A stretch of 64,000 nt of DNA from Bacteroidia bacterium (GTDB lineage Bacteria > Bacteroidota > Bacteroidia > AKYH767-A > OLB10), in NCBI GenBank assembly GCA_016788065.1, contig JAEUTI010000014.1, positions 1 to 64,000 of the forward strand, read 5' to 3'. Shown here one piece after another: positions 45,791-55,679 of this stretch. The position numbers and the translations under genes are program-made. The notes under the pieces were generated by a model. The model was not told the origin of the DNA. It did not search any database and was given only the letters and a program-made list of their open reading frames with translations. Every line of letters begins with the position of its first letter. The first letter of the stretch is position 1.

Positions 45791-48700
45791 TTAATCCAAT
45801 GAAACTTTGAGACACAAGCCTCGCAATTCATGAAGTAATACATTGAATGATTCAGGTATACCCGGTGTTCCGAGATTTTCACCTTTCACAATTGCTTCAT
45901 AAGCTTTTGCACGACCCATTACATCATCCGATTTAATAGTGAGTAATTCCTGAAGGATATGAGCTGCACCGAATGCTTCGATTGCCCAAACCTCCATCTC
46001 ACCAAATCGCTGACCTCCGAACTGCGCCTTACCACCCAGCGGCTGCTGTGTAATAAGTGAGTATGGTCCGATGGATCTTGCGTGCATCTTATCGTCAACC
46101 ATGTGTCCCAGTTTCAGCATGTATATGATACCTACAGTTGCAGGTTGATCAAATCGCTCTCCTGTTCCACCGTCACACAGATAAGTACTTCCAAACTTAG
46201 GAATGCCTGCTTTAGAAACATAACTATCGATATCAGCAATGGTAGCACCGTCGAAAATCGGAGTTGCAAACTTTACTCCCAGTTTCTGACCTGCCCACGC
46301 AAGTACCGTTTCATAAATCTGACCAAGGTTCATACGTGATGGTACACCCAGCGGATTAAGAACGATATCTACCGGAGTTCCGTCTTCCAGGTAAGGCATA
46401 TCTTCATCACGAACAATTCTCGCTACGATACCCTTGTTACCATGTCGACCCGCCATTTTATCACCTACTTTCAACTTACGTTTTTTAGCGATATAAACTT
46501 TAGCAAGCTGCATGATTCCGGGTGGTAATTCATCCCCAACCTGAATTGCAAACTTTCTGCGTTTAAATCCTCCGATTACATCATTAACTTTGATGTTGTA
46601 GTTGTGAAGCAGACGTTTAATCTGATCGTTCTTTTCTTTATCGGTAGTCCACTTGTTCGGGTTGATATTTGCATAATCAATTTCCGACAGTGTTTTCTGA
46701 GTAAATTTAGCTCCTTTGGCAATGAGGGTTTCCTTGAAGTTATCCATTACACCCTGAGAAGTTTTTCCACTTACCAGAATGAATAGTTTATCTACAAGTT
46801 TCGCTTTCAGTTCAACTAAAGCTTTTGCCTGCTCATCATCAATTTTAGCAATAACAGCTTTTTCATCAAGCTTGTTATTTTTATCTTTTACTGCACGTGA
46901 GAATAGTTTCTTGTCGATAACAACACCTCTGACAGATGGTGGTACTTTCAAGGAAGCATCTTTAACATCTCCGGCTTTGTCACCGAAAATTGCACGCAAC
47001 AGTTTCTCTTCAGGTGAAGGATCTGTTTCTCCTTTTGGAGTAATTTTTCCAATCAGGATATCGCCTTCATGAACTTCAGCACCAACACGGATCAAACCAT
47101 TCTCATCAAGTTCACGTGTTGCTTCTTCACTTACGTTTGGAATATCAGCAGTAAGTTCTTCCAGTCCGCGTTTTGTATCACGAACTTCAATACTGTACTC
47201 ATCAACGTGTAAAGAGGTGAAGATATCTTCACGAACCACACGTTCAGAAATTACGATGGCATCCTCAAAGTTGTAACCTTTCCATGGCATGAACGCCACT
47301 TTAAGATTCCTTCCAAGAGCTAATTCACCATCTTGGGTTGCATATCCTTCGCACAATACCTGTCCTGCTTTAACTTTTTCGCCCTTACGAACGATAGGTT
47401 TCAGGTTCACACAGGTATTCTGGTTGGTTTTCTGATATTTTGTCAATCGGTAAACTTTCAAATCATCATCGAAGCTTACTAATTTATCATCATCACTTCT
47501 GTAGCTTCTCAGAATAATTTCGTTGGCATCAACATACTCAACAACACCATCTGATTCTGCATTTACCAATACACGTGAATCACGCACAACCATACCTTCG
47601 AGACCGGTACCAACAATTGGTGCTTCCGGACGAAGCAATGGAACTGCCTGACGCTGCATGTTCGATCCCATCAGGGCACGGTTAGCATCATCATGCTCAA
47701 GGAACGGAATCAATGAAGCTGCGATAGAAGCAATCTGATTCGGAGCAACGTCCATCAACTGAAGTTTTACAGGCTCTACCTCAGGAAAATCACCCTCATA
47801 ACGTGCTTTTACACGTGGGTCTTTGAAGTTACCTTTTTCGTCGATATTGGTTACAGCCTGTGCAATTACCTTTGAATCTTCTTCTTCAGCAGTAAGATAT
47901 ACTACATCTTTTTCAACTTCCACACGACCATTACTGATGGTACGATAAGGAGTAGAAATAAATCCAAGATTATTGATTTTCGCATACACACACAAACTCG
48001 AAATAAGTCCGATGTTCGGACCTTCAGGAGTTTCAATGGTACATAAGCGGCCATAGTGGGTGTAGTGAACGTCACGAACCTCGAAACCTGCACGCTCGCG
48101 GGAGAGACCTCCTGGTCCAAGGGCAGACAACCTTCTTTTGTGTGTTATTTCAGCAAGTGGATTGGTTTGATCCATGAACTGAGACAACTGATTGGTACCA
48201 AAGAAGGAATTGATTACCGATGACAATGTTTTCGCATTGATCAGATCCGCAGGTGTAAAGACTTCATTATCGCGAACGTTCATTCTCTCACGGATAGTTC
48301 TTGCCATACGTGCTAAACCAACTCCGAATTGAGAGTACAATTGTTCTCCAACTGTTCTTACACGACGATTACTTAAGTGATCGATATCATCCACATCAGC
48401 TTTCGAATTGATCAGCTGAATAAGATATTTTATGATCGAAATGATATCCTGCTTCGTAAGCACTTTGGTATCTTCCGGAATTTCAAGACCAAGCTTGCGG
48501 TTGATACGGTAGCGACCTACTTCACCAAGATCATATCTCTTATCTGAGAAGAATAATTTATCAATGATACCTCTGGCAGTTTCTTCATCCGGTGGCTCTG
48601 CATTACGAAGCTGACGATAGATGTGCTCTACGGCTTCTTTTTCAGAGTTTGATGTATCTTTCTGCAGTGTGTTGTAGATGATTGCATAATCAGCAGAGTT

Positions 48701-49618
48701 GGTATCTTCTTTATGAAGAATTACCACCTTAACTCCTGATTCAATAATCAAATCCACATGATCATCTTCGAGAATTGTTTCTCTTTCAAGTATAACTTCG
48801 TTACGCTCGATAGAAACAACCTCACCGGTATCCTCATCTACGAAATCTTCTACCCATGTTTTCAAAACACGTGCAGCAAGTTTTCTTCCGGTTACTTTTT
48901 TGAGAGCGGCTTTACTGACTTTTACCTCATCAGCAAGTCCGAATATCTCGAGAATATCTTTATCGGTCTGGTAACCGATTGCACGTAGCAATGTAGTTAC
49001 CGGGAATTTCTTTTTACGGTCGATGTAAGCATACATCACGTTATTGATGTCGGTTGCAAACTCGATCCAGGATCCTTTGAATGGAATTACCCTTGCTGAA
49101 TATAATTTGGTTCCGTTCGCATGGCGACTTTGACCAAAGAATACACCCGGAGAACGATGCAACTGAGAAACAACAACACGTTCAGCACCATTGATCACAA
49201 AGGTACCTTTAGGAGTCATGTAAGGAATGGTTCCCAAATAAACATCCTGAATAATTGTTTCAAAATCTTCGTGATCAGGATCTGTACAATAGAGCTTAAG
49301 CTTAGCTTTCAGCGGAACGCTGTAAGTAAGTCCTCTTTCGATACATTCTTCCAGAGAATATCGCGGTGGGTCCACGAAATAATCCAGGAATTCAAGTACG
49401 AAGTTATTTCTGGAATCAGAGATCGGAAAGTTTTCGCTGAACACTTTAAACAGACCTTCATTATGCCTGTTGTCAGATGTAGTTTCAAGCTGAAAAAAAT
49501 CCTGGAACGACTTTAACTGGACTTCAAGAAAATCAGGATACTCAATTGCCTGTTTACTGGACGAAAAATTGATCCTTTTAACGCTGTTCTTTTGTGGTGA
49601 ATTTTGAATTGCGGCCAA
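45791..49618 (-). CDS. rpoB: RNA polymerase subunit beta
   Basis: Core RNA polymerase subunit, 1275 aa. The rifampicin-binding cluster reads [32 protein letters not shown], with the usual susceptible-type residues at the Asp, His and Ser positions. C-terminal blocks [12 protein letters not shown] and [22 protein letters not shown]-type (here [12 protein letters not shown]) are present. It is preceded by a hairpin region (49658-49729) after rplL and followed by rpoC, the standard rplKAJL-rpoBC order. Confidence 0.98.
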   Translation of the reverse strand: MAAIQNSPQKNSVKRINFSSSKQAIEYPDFLEVQLKSFQDFFQLETTSDNRHNEGLFKVFSENFPISDSRNNFVLEFLDYFVDPPRYSLEECIERGLTYSVPLKAKLKLYCTDPDHEDFETIIQDVYLGTIPYMTPKGTFVINGAERVVVSQLHRSPGVFFGQSRHANGTKLYSARVIPFKGSWIEFATDINNVMYAYIDRKKKFPVTTLLRAIGYQTDKDILEIFGLADEVKVSKAALKKVTGRKLAARVLKTWVEDFVDEDTGEVVSIERNEVILERETILEDDHVDLIIESGVKVVILHKEDTNSADYAIIYNTLQKDTSNSEKEAVEHIYRQLRNAEPPDEETARGIIDKLFFSDKRYDLGEVGRYRINRKLGLEIPEDTKVLTKQDIISIIKYLIQLINSKADVDDIDHLSNRRVRTVGEQLYSQFGVGLARMARTIRERMNVRDNEVFTPADLINAKTLSSVINSFFGTNQLSQFMDQTNPLAEITHKRRLSALGPGGLSRERAGFEVRDVHYTHYGRLCTIETPEGPNIGLISSLCVYAKINNLGFISTPYRTISNGRVEVEKDVVYLTAEEEDSKVIAQAVTNIDEKGNFKDPRVKARYEGDFPEVEPVKLQLMDVAPNQIASIAASLIPFLEHDDANRALMGSNMQRQAVPLLRPEAPIVGTGLEGMVVRDSRVLVNAESDGVVEYVDANEIILRSYRSDDDKLVSFDDDLKVYRLTKYQKTNQNTCVNLKPIVRKGEKVKAGQVLCEGYATQDGELALGRNLKVAFMPWKGYNFEDAIVISERVVREDIFTSLHVDEYSIEVRDTKRGLEELTADIPNVSEEATRELDENGLIRVGAEVHEGDILIGKITPKGETDPSPEEKLLRAIFGDKAGDVKDASLKVPPSVRGVVIDKKLFSRAVKDKNNKLDEKAVIAKIDDEQAKALVELKAKLVDKLFILVSGKTSQGVMDNFKETLIAKGAKFTQKTLSEIDYANINPNKWTTDKEKNDQIKRLLHNYNIKVNDVIGGFKRRKFAIQVGDELPPGIMQLAKVYIAKKRKLKVGDKMAGRHGNKGIVARIVRDEDMPYLEDGTPVDIVLNPLGVPSRMNLGQIYETVLAWAGQKLGVKFATPIFDGATIADIDSYVSKAGIPKFGSTYLCDGGTGERFDQPATVGIIYMLKLGHMVDDKMHARSIGPYSLITQQPLGGKAQFGGQRFGEMEVWAIEAFGAAHILQELLTIKSDDVMGRAKAYEAIVKGENLGTPGIPESFNVLLHELRGLCLKVSLD

Positions 49619-49657
49619 GGGATATAGGTTTTAGGATTAAATATTATAAAACACACT

Positions 49658-49729
49658 AAAAACCGCTCGTGATTTCACGCCGGCTTTAAAAGGGTATAGA
49701 CCTCTGCGCCCTTTAGGGAGCAGAGGTCT
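49658..49729 (-). promoter_or_regulatory. Double hairpin between rplL and rpoB, candidate attenuator
   Basis: On the minus strand AGACCTCTGC (49729-49720) pairs with GCAGAGGTCT (49707-49698), with three extra inner pairs, then TACCCTTTTAAA. A second, imperfect hairpin (about 49684-49662) follows and ends in TTTTT. Partial termination here would lower rpoBC relative to the ribosomal proteins, as known for this junction in other bacteria. Confidence 0.65.
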
Positions 49730-49756
49730 TGTAATCAGAACGAATTCTGGAGAGCG

Positions 49757-50134
49757 TTATTTAACTTCAACCTCAGCCCCAGCTTCTTCAAGTTGTGTTT
49801 TAAGTGAGTTTGCCTCATCTTTGGTAACACCTTCTTTTACTGGTTTTGGTGCTCCATCAACAAGATCTTTTGCTTCTTTCAAGCCAAGTCCGGTAAGTTC
49901 TTTTACCAATTTAACTACGGCAAGTTTGTTTCCACCTGCAGCTTTAAGAATAACATCAAAAGATGTTTTTTCTTCCGCAGCGGCTCCGGCACTTGCACCA
50001 CCACCTGCAACCATTACTGGAGCAGCAGCAGCAGGCTCAATACCATACTTGTCCTTAAGGATCTGAGCTAATTCGTTAACTTCTTTTACAGACAGGCTAA
50101 CCAGCTGTTCTGCGAATGCATTTAAATCTGCCAT
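49757..50134 (-). CDS. rplL: Ribosomal protein bL12 (L7/L12)
   Basis: Stalk protein of the 50S subunit that recruits translation factors, 125 aa. The N-terminal dimerisation helices ([23 protein letters not shown]), the Ala/Gly-rich hinge ([18 protein letters not shown]) and the C-terminal factor-binding domain ([22 protein letters not shown]) are all clear. It lies 79 bases after rplJ and before the attenuator-like hairpin upstream of rpoB. Confidence 0.98.
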   Translation of the reverse strand: MADLNAFAEQLVSLSVKEVNELAQILKDKYGIEPAAAAPVMVAGGGASAGAAAEEKTSFDVILKAAGGNKLAVVKLVKELTGLGLKEAKDLVDGAPKPVKEGVTKDEANSLKTQLEEAGAEVEVK

Positions 50135-50213
50135 TTTATTAATTGTTTTTTTGAGTTACTAAATGATTTTTTGAATTTGGGATATTACGAAAGAGAATGT
50201 TCTGTTAGGAAGC

Positions 50214-50735
50214 TTATGAACCTTTCTCCTCTAGTGTTTTTAAGATACCTGAAAGTTTCTGTCCACTCGACTGAAGAGCAGAGATAACATTCTTCGCAGG
50301 TGATTGTAACAATGCAATAACGTCTGCAACAAGCTCGTTTTTCGATTTAAGAGCAACCAACACATCCACGTTGTTGTCACCAACAAAAATAGCTGTATCG
50401 ATCCATGCGCCTTTCAGAATCGGCTTGTCATTTTTTGCACGGAATTCTTTAATCAGTTTCGCAGGTACATTTCCGGTATCGGAGTACATGATAGCTGACG
50501 ATCCTTTTAAGGTTTCGAACAATGGAGAGTAATCACCATCTAAACGCTCTAATGCCTTTTTGATCAACGAATTCTTAGCAACATTTATCTTTACTTGTTT
50601 GTTGAAGCAAAGCCTTCTCAACTGATTTGTTTTCTCAACTGTAAGGTTAGAAATATCAGTGATGTAGAAACAGTTATATTTTGACAGATCCTCAACTAAT
50701 GAGCCGATAATCTGATCTTTTTCTTCCCTTTTCAT
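50214..50735 (-). CDS. rplJ: Ribosomal protein uL10
   Basis: Base of the ribosomal stalk, binding 23S rRNA and bL12 dimers; 173 aa, typical. The N-terminal domain shows DQIIGSLVEDLSKYNCFYITDI and NQLRRLCFNKQVKINVAKNSLIKKAL; the C-terminal helix (SAKNVISAL, SGQKLSGILKTLEEK) binds bL12. In other bacteria uL10 represses its own mRNA by binding a leader; only 31 bases separate it from rplA here, so such a leader would overlap rplA. Confidence 0.97.
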   Translation of the reverse strand: MKREEKDQIIGSLVEDLSKYNCFYITDISNLTVEKTNQLRRLCFNKQVKINVAKNSLIKKALERLDGDYSPLFETLKGSSAIMYSDTGNVPAKLIKEFRAKNDKPILKGAWIDTAIFVGDNNVDVLVALKSKNELVADVIALLQSPAKNVISALQSSGQKLSGILKTLEEKGS

Positions 50736-50766
50736 TGGTTAAATTAAATGGTCGGGTTTAAATTGT

Positions 50767-51462
50767 TTATCCTGTGATTGTCTTAGCATCGATGCGAATT
50801 CCGGCACTCATGGTACTCGACATTGCAATGCTTTTAAAATATGCTCCTTTAGCAGCTGATGGCTTCAGTTTTGATATAGTCTGGAGCAATTCATTTGCAT
50901 TTTCGTATAGCTTTTGAGCATCGAAAGATGTCTTGCCTATAGATGCATGAATGATTCCGGTTTTATCAACTTTAAAGTCAATCTTACCTGCTTTTACTTC
51001 CTGAACTGCCTTACCAATATCATTGGTTACAGTTCCGGTCTTCGGATTTGGCATCAGGTTTCTTGGACCTAATACTTTACCTAATTTACCTACCTTGGCC
51101 ATTACACCAGGCATGGTAATTACTACATCCATATCAATCCATCCCTGCTCTATCTTAGTGATGTACTCATCGAGTCCAACATAATCAGCACCTGCATCCT
51201 GAGCTTCTTTTTCTTTATCAGGAGTACATAATACTAATACTTTGATAGTCTTTCCGGTTCCATGTGGTAAAGTAACAATTCCACGTACCATCTGGTTTGC
51301 TTTCCTTGGATCAACTCCAAGACGAACAGCCAGATCCACGGATGAATCAAACTTTGTAAAACTGATTTCTTTCACCAGTTTGGAAGCGTCCAGAAGGGAA
51401 TATTGTTTTGTCCGGTCTAATTTGGACTCAACAGCTTTCTGTTTTTTAGTTAAGCTTGGCAT
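50767..51462 (-). CDS. rplA: Ribosomal protein uL1
   Basis: Protein of the mobile L1 stalk, which helps release deacylated tRNA; 231 aa. Conserved parts: [42 protein letters not shown]-type (here [15 protein letters not shown]), [26 protein letters not shown], and [20 protein letters not shown] at the C terminus. It follows rplK after 39 bases in the same operon. In other bacteria L1 also regulates the L11 operon. Confidence 0.98.
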   Translation of the reverse strand: MPSLTKKQKAVESKLDRTKQYSLLDASKLVKEISFTKFDSSVDLAVRLGVDPRKANQMVRGIVTLPHGTGKTIKVLVLCTPDKEKEAQDAGADYVGLDEYITKIEQGWIDMDVVITMPGVMAKVGKLGKVLGPRNLMPNPKTGTVTNDIGKAVQEVKAGKIDFKVDKTGIIHASIGKTSFDAQKLYENANELLQTISKLKPSAAKGAYFKSIAMSSTMSAGIRIDAKTITG

Positions 51463-51501
51463 TTTTAGTAATCTTTAAGTGATTGTACTGATTCCGGGAA
51501 A

Positions 51502-51942
51502 TTATTTTACCGGAAACTCCCCTTCTACTGTGATACCCATGCTGCGGGCTGTTCCTGCCACCATTCTCATGGCTGACTCAACTGTAAAACAGTTTAAATC
51601 GGGCATTTTTGCTTCAGCTATGGCCTGTACCTGTGACCAGGATACCGTTGCCACTTTTTTCCTGTTTGGCTCGGCAGATCCTGACTTCAATTTCGTTACT
51701 TCCAGTAACTGAACAGCTACAGGAGGGGTTTTGATAATGAAATCAAATGATTTATCGGCATAAACAGTGATAATAACAGGAAGTACTTTTCCTGCCTGAT
51801 CCTGTGTTCTTGCATTAAACTGCTTGCAGAACTCCATGATGTTTACACCTTTGGCACCTAATGCGGGTCCAATTGGAGGTGCCGGATTGGCGGCGCCACC
51901 TTTTACCTGGAGTTTTATGAGGGCTGCTACTTCTTTAGCCAT
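51502..51942 (-). CDS. rplK: Ribosomal protein uL11
   Basis: Protein of the GTPase-associated centre, 146 aa. The N-terminal domain reads [39 protein letters not shown] with the flexible Pro-rich region targeted by thiostrepton. The C-terminal rRNA-binding domain includes the helix around [25 protein letters not shown]. It follows nusG after 84 bases. Confidence 0.98.
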   Translation of the reverse strand: MAKEVAALIKLQVKGGAANPAPPIGPALGAKGVNIMEFCKQFNARTQDQAGKVLPVIITVYADKSFDFIIKTPPVAVQLLEVTKLKSGSAEPNRKKVATVSWSQVQAIAEAKMPDLNCFTVESAMRMVAGTARSMGITVEGEFPVK

Positions 51943-52026
51943 TTTGTTTGAGTATATAGTTCCCGGCTAGTAACATCGCTTTTCGTGGAAGCCGAATTGC
52001 TTTGTGTGTTTGCCGGAAAGGGTTGT

Positions 52027-52566
52027 TTATTCTTTTTCTACCTGCATGTAACTAAGCTCAAGTGGTGTTTTTCTTCCGAAAATCTTAACCATTACCTTAA
52101 GCTTTTTCTTCTCTTCATTCACCTCTTCAATGATTCCTGAGAAACTATTGAATGGTCCATCTATTACTTTAACCGATTCACCAACTACAAAAGGATTGTG
52201 AATGATCTCTTCTGAATCTGCAAGCTCATCTACTTTTCCTAATATTCTGTTGACTTCAGAAATCCTTAACGGTGCGGGAGCTTCACCCTTTGCACCAAGA
52301 AATCCGATAACACCGGTTGTATTTTCAATTATATGTGGAATTTCTCCGGTCAATGTTGCTTCTATTAACACATAACCCGGGAAATAACTACGCTCTTTAC
52401 TTATTTTTTTACCGTCCTTTATCTGGTAAATTTTTTCCATCGGAATCAATACCTGAGCTACATAATCCTGCAGCTTCAAACGGGAAATTTCAGATTCAAT
52501 GTATTGCTTGACTTTCTTTTCTTTCCCGCTAATTGCCCTGATAACATACCACTTTTTATCGCTCAT
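52027..52566 (-). CDS. nusG: Transcription elongation factor NusG
   Basis: NusG binds RNA polymerase and couples it to Rho or to ribosomal protein S10. The 179-aa protein has an N-terminal NGN domain (KKWYVIRAISGKEKKVKQYIE, ERSYFPGYVLIEA, ENTTGVIGFLG) and a C-terminal KOW domain (VKVIDGPFNSFSGIIEEVNEEKKKLKVMVKIFGRKTPLEL, here named by positions about 125-165). I start at ATG 52566, because MSDKKWYVI is the conserved beginning; the frame is open 45 codons upstream into secE, but those residues are not NusG-like. It follows secE after 11 bases. Confidence 0.97.
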   Translation of the reverse strand: MSDKKWYVIRAISGKEKKVKQYIESEISRLKLQDYVAQVLIPMEKIYQIKDGKKISKERSYFPGYVLIEATLTGEIPHIIENTTGVIGFLGAKGEAPAPLRISEVNRILGKVDELADSEEIIHNPFVVGESVKVIDGPFNSFSGIIEEVNEEKKKLKVMVKIFGRKTPLELSYMQVEKE

Positions 52567-52577
52567 CTGGGGACTTA

Positions 52578-52769
52578 TTAGAAAGAACTGTAAAGTAAAT
52601 TCATGATAAATGAGAATATGGAATCCATTCCAAATACCACTATTCCAATGATCAGGGAAGCCACTAACACCACGATAGCACTGCTTTGCAGCTCGCTCCA
52701 CGTTGGCCAGGATACCTTGTTCATCAACTCATTGTAGGAATCCTTAATATATGCGCTGATTTTTTCCAT
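52578..52769 (-). CDS. secE: Preprotein translocase subunit SecE
   Basis: This small SecYEG subunit, 63 aa, has the short single-helix form common outside gammaproteobacteria. An amphipathic N-terminal helix (KISAYIKDSYNELMNKVSWPTWSEL) carries the conserved KVxWPT motif, followed by one transmembrane helix (SAIVVLVASLIIGIVVFGMDSIFSFIM). It lies between tRNA-Trp and nusG, as in most bacteria, and all three are probably co-transcribed. Confidence 0.97.
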   Translation of the reverse strand: MEKISAYIKDSYNELMNKVSWPTWSELQSSAIVVLVASLIIGIVVFGMDSIFSFIMNLLYSSF

Positions 52770-52894
52770 GATCTGTCACTCTTGTTTTGAACTTCTTATT
52801 AAACTTATGATTGTAAACAGACAATCAACTGTATTCTTATTTTCTTTTTGCTGGCAGATCTCAACTTCTGTTTCTCTGCCGGTCATTAATCATG

Positions 52895-52967
52895 CACGGG
52901 TGGAGAGACTCGAACTCCCAGCCAATGGTTTTGGAGACCACTACTCTACCAATTGAGCTACACCCGT
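52895..52967 (-). tRNA. trnW: tRNA-Trp (CCA)
   Basis: A 73-base cloverleaf on the minus strand: acceptor ACGGGTG/CACCCGT, D arm with AATTGGTAGAG, anticodon loop CTCCAAA giving CCA, T arm GGGAGTTCGAGTCTC. The 3' CCA is not encoded. It lies between tuf and secE. Confidence 0.96.
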
Positions 52968-53120
52968 AACTTTAATTTATCTCTTCCTCCACTATCTTGC
53001 CTCTTGTTTATTGAGCTAATGGAAGAAAGTCTTCACTTCATCATCTCTATGAAATCATGATTTTGCGGATTTCATATAAAGACGATTGTATCCCTTTTTA
53101 AGAATCCTGAATCAGGATTT

Positions 53121-53181
53121 AAAAAATAACACAATTCCGAAAGATTACAGCCGGACCCTTGTGAGGTACCCGGCTGCAATC
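53121..53181 (-). terminator. Terminator region of tuf
   Basis: On the minus strand, GATTGCAGCCGG (53181-53170) pairs with CCGGCTGTAATC (53154-53143), one G-T pair, starting 17 bases after the tuf stop; ATTTTTT follows about 15 bases later. A second palindrome (AATCCTGA/TCAGGATT, 53103-53119) lies beyond it. Confidence 0.6.
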
Positions 53182-53197
53182 TACCGGAATGAAAGTA

Positions 53198-54385
53198 TTA
53201 CTTAATGATTTCGATTACCTGTCCGGCACCTACTGTTCTACCACCCTCACGGATAGCGAAACGAAGTCCTTTGTCCATAGCAACAGGAACGATAAGCTTC
53301 ACAGTGATAGTAACGTTATCACCTGGCATTACCATCTCACGTCCTTCAGGAAGTTCGATTTCACCTGTTACGTCAGTTGTTCTTAAGTAGAACTGTGGAC
53401 GGTATTTATTGTGGAATGGAGTGTGACGTCCACCTTCTTCTTTTTTAAGTACATAGATCTCAGCTTTGAAATCTGTGTGAGGAGTGATTGATCCTGGTTT
53501 AGCTACAACCATACCACGACGGATATCGTTCTTCTCAATACCACGAAGCAATAAACCTACGTTATCACCAGCTTCACCTTTGTCAAGGATTTTACGGAAC
53601 ATTTCTACTCCGGTAACTGTTGATGTAAGTTTTTTCTCCTGCATTCCAAGGATATCAACTGTATCGTTTGAGTTGATAATTCCTCTTTCAATACGACCGG
53701 TTGCAACGGTACCACGACCAGTGATCGAGAACACATCTTCAACAGGCATAAGGAATGGCTTATCAATATCACGAGGAGGAATTGGAATGAAATTGTCAAC
53801 TGCATCCATCAATTCATTGATTTTTGGAACCCAGTTAGCATCGTTGTTCAATCCACCCAAAGCTGATCCACGAATGATTGGTGTATTGTCACCATCAAAT
53901 TGATAGAAGCTTAACAATTCACGGATTTCCATCTCAACAAGGTCAAGAAGTTCCGGATCGTCAACCATATCCACTTTATTCATGAAAACTACAATCTTTG
54001 GAACACCTACCTGACGTGCAAGAAGGATGTGCTCACGTGTTTGTGGCATAGGTCCGTCAGTTGCAGCAACTACCAGAATAGCACCGTCCATCTGTGCAGC
54101 ACCTGTAACCATGTTCTTTACATAGTCAGCGTGACCTGGACAGTCAACGTGTGCATAGTGACGATTTTTTGTCTGATACTCTACGTGAGCAGTATTAATG
54201 GTAATACCTCTTTCTTTCTCCTCAGGAGCGTTATCGATTGAAGAGAAATCACGTACTTCAGCAAGTCCCTGCGATGCAAGAACTGAAGTGATAGCAGCAG
54301 TGAGGGTAGTTTTACCGTGGTCAACGTGACCAATAGTCCCAATGTTTACGTGGGGTTTGGAACGATCAAATTTTTCTTTTGCCAT
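53198..54385 (-). CDS. tuf: Elongation factor Tu
   Basis: GTPase delivering aminoacyl-tRNA to the ribosome; 395 aa, full length. G motifs [31 protein letters not shown] and the SALGG-type G5 are intact, as are the domain 2/3 blocks ([47 protein letters not shown]). It sits inside a tRNA cluster (Thr, Tyr, Gly, Thr upstream; Trp downstream), the classic tRNA-tufB arrangement, and is probably co-transcribed with the upstream tRNAs. Confidence 0.98.
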   Translation of the reverse strand: MAKEKFDRSKPHVNIGTIGHVDHGKTTLTAAITSVLASQGLAEVRDFSSIDNAPEEKERGITINTAHVEYQTKNRHYAHVDCPGHADYVKNMVTGAAQMDGAILVVAATDGPMPQTREHILLARQVGVPKIVVFMNKVDMVDDPELLDLVEMEIRELLSFYQFDGDNTPIIRGSALGGLNNDANWVPKINELMDAVDNFIPIPPRDIDKPFLMPVEDVFSITGRGTVATGRIERGIINSNDTVDILGMQEKKLTSTVTGVEMFRKILDKGEAGDNVGLLLRGIEKNDIRRGMVVAKPGSITPHTDFKAEIYVLKKEEGGRHTPFHNKYRPQFYLRTTDVTGEIELPEGREMVMPGDNVTITVKLIVPVAMDKGLRFAIREGGRTVGAGQVIEIIK

Positions 54386-54647
54386 TTTTTTATGGGTTAT
54401 TAAGACGTGGTTTTTATTAATTGATTTTTGTTTCCTGTACCTGCGATCCTGCTAATCCACGCCTGAACAACAGACTACACGGCTTCGACAGGAAATATTA
54501 CTTTACTATATATGTATGCACTTTTACATGCAGTTTTTCTTTTGTTGTCAGGCAGATACAGATTCAATCACTCTTCCGCCCTATGCAATTCTTAATAATC
54601 AACCCCATTCCTGAAGCCGATAAACCCAACCGGTGGTCGCCGGTTTG

Positions 54648-54720
54648 AGCCAATGACCAGGATCGAACTGGTGACCTCATCCTTACCATGGATGTGCTCT
54701 ACCGACTGAGCTACATTGGC
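54648..54720 (-). tRNA. trnT: tRNA-Thr (GGT)
   Basis: Cloverleaf of about 73 bases on the minus strand. Acceptor GCCAATG/CATTGGC, anticodon stem CATCC/GGATG, loop ATGGTAA giving GGT, T arm with CCAGTTCGATCCTGG. The nearest tRNA to tuf. Confidence 0.95.
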
Positions 54721-54900
54721 TTGTGAGCTGAAACTGTACCCGTTTAAGGTGACTGCCACACCAGCCCAGTGGTTTATTGTTGTATTATACCGGCGTTACG
54801 GTATTTTAGTTGTTATCTATTTATAAGTCAAAGACTTACAGACTTCAACTTTCCATTTCAGCAGCTCTGGCCAATGGTCAGGTACTACTTTGAATCCTGG

Positions 54901-54973
54901 AGCGGAAGACCGGGCTCGAACCGGCCACCCTCAGCTTGGAAGGCTGATGCTCTACCAAATGAGCTACTTCCGC
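54901..54973 (-). tRNA. trnG: tRNA-Gly (TCC)
   Basis: Cloverleaf of about 73 bases on the minus strand. Acceptor GCGGAAG/CTTCCGC, anticodon stem TCAGC/GCTGA, loop CTTCCAA giving TCC, T arm GCCGGTTCGAGCCCGGT. Confidence 0.96.
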
Positions 54974-55194
54974 TTATATTAAAGAACACCTGGAAGTCTG
55001 TTTTCCTACCACCCCGATAACTTTCGGGAGAGCTGTTTCCAATTGTTACTTTGTTTTAACTGACTGATAATCAAAATTTCCATCAGGAAACAACTATCAG
55101 CCTTATTTTTTATCCTTTAATAAGGATATTGAAATTTCTACCAGAATTGAATTTGACCACTTTTTTATGATCTCCGGTGAGATACTTTAAGTGG

Positions 55195-55277
55195 TGGGGA
55201 GAGAAGGATTCGAACCTTCGAAGTCGTAAGACAACAGATTTACAGTCTGTCCCATTTGGCCACTCTGGTATCTCCCC
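55195..55277 (-). tRNA. trnY: tRNA-Tyr (GTA)
   Basis: Class II tRNA of 83 bases on the minus strand with a long variable arm. Acceptor GGGGAGA/TCTCCCC, anticodon loop CTGTAAA giving GTA, T arm AAGGTTCGAATCCTT. Confidence 0.96.
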
Positions 55278-55311
55278 ATTCCGGTGTGGCTTTACCCACG
55301 AATTCCTTATG

Positions 55312-55385
55312 AGCCGATGGAGGGATTCGAACCCCCGACCCACTGATTACAAATCAGTAGCTCTGGCCAACTGAGCTACATCGGC
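55312..55385 (-). tRNA. trnT: tRNA-Thr (TGT)
   Basis: Cloverleaf of 74 bases on the minus strand. Acceptor GCCGATG/CATCGGC, anticodon stem ACTGA/TCAGT, loop TTTGTAA giving TGT, T arm GGGGGTTCGAATCCCTC. First gene of the tRNA-tuf transcript. Confidence 0.96.
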
Positions 55386-55433
55386 ATTATTAATTATATA
55401 GACACTCAAAGAACACCCCAAAATTTGGGATTG

Positions 55434-55464
55434 CAAATGTATGAAACATATTTTGATATACAAA
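55434..55464 (-). promoter_or_regulatory. Promoter of the tRNA-Thr/Tyr/Gly/Thr-tuf transcript
   Basis: On the minus strand TTTG (55464-55461), exactly 19 bases, TACATTTG (55441-55434): a textbook Bacteroidota sigma-A promoter, with the tRNA starting 49 bases after the -7 element. Confidence 0.8.
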
Positions 55465-55615
55465 CAGTTGCTGAAAAAATTTATAATGGATTATTTCAAC
55501 ACCCGAAAAGTTATCAACTTCTTTATTAAATTGGAGGTAAATTGACTTAAAAATAAACATTTGATGCAGTTTAATTGAAAATTAAATCGTCTATAAATCA
55601 AGTAACTAACAATGT

Positions 55616-55646
55616 TTTGAATTTTGTCAAATATGTTTTACATTTG
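55616..55646 (+). promoter_or_regulatory. Promoter of the secreted-protein operon at 55.7 kb
   Basis: TTTG (55616-55619), 19 bases, TACATTTG (55639-55646): the same sequence elements and spacing as the divergent tRNA promoter. It lies inside the upstream-extended reading frame, supporting ATG 55680 as start (leader about 27 bases). Confidence 0.75.
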
Positions 55647-55679
55647 TTATTAATAGTTTACCTAAAGACCGTCCGAATC

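Noticed and set aside
52567-52701. 45-codon extension upstream of nusG
   Set aside because: It overlaps secE in another frame and the conserved NusG beginning is at the internal ATG 52566.
54769-55374. Reading frames encoding GSNRPPSAWKADALPNE- and SNLRSRKTTDLQSVP-like peptides
   Set aside because: These are the well-known false peptides produced by translating tRNA genes; they overlap tRNA-Gly, tRNA-Tyr and tRNA-Thr on the opposite strand.
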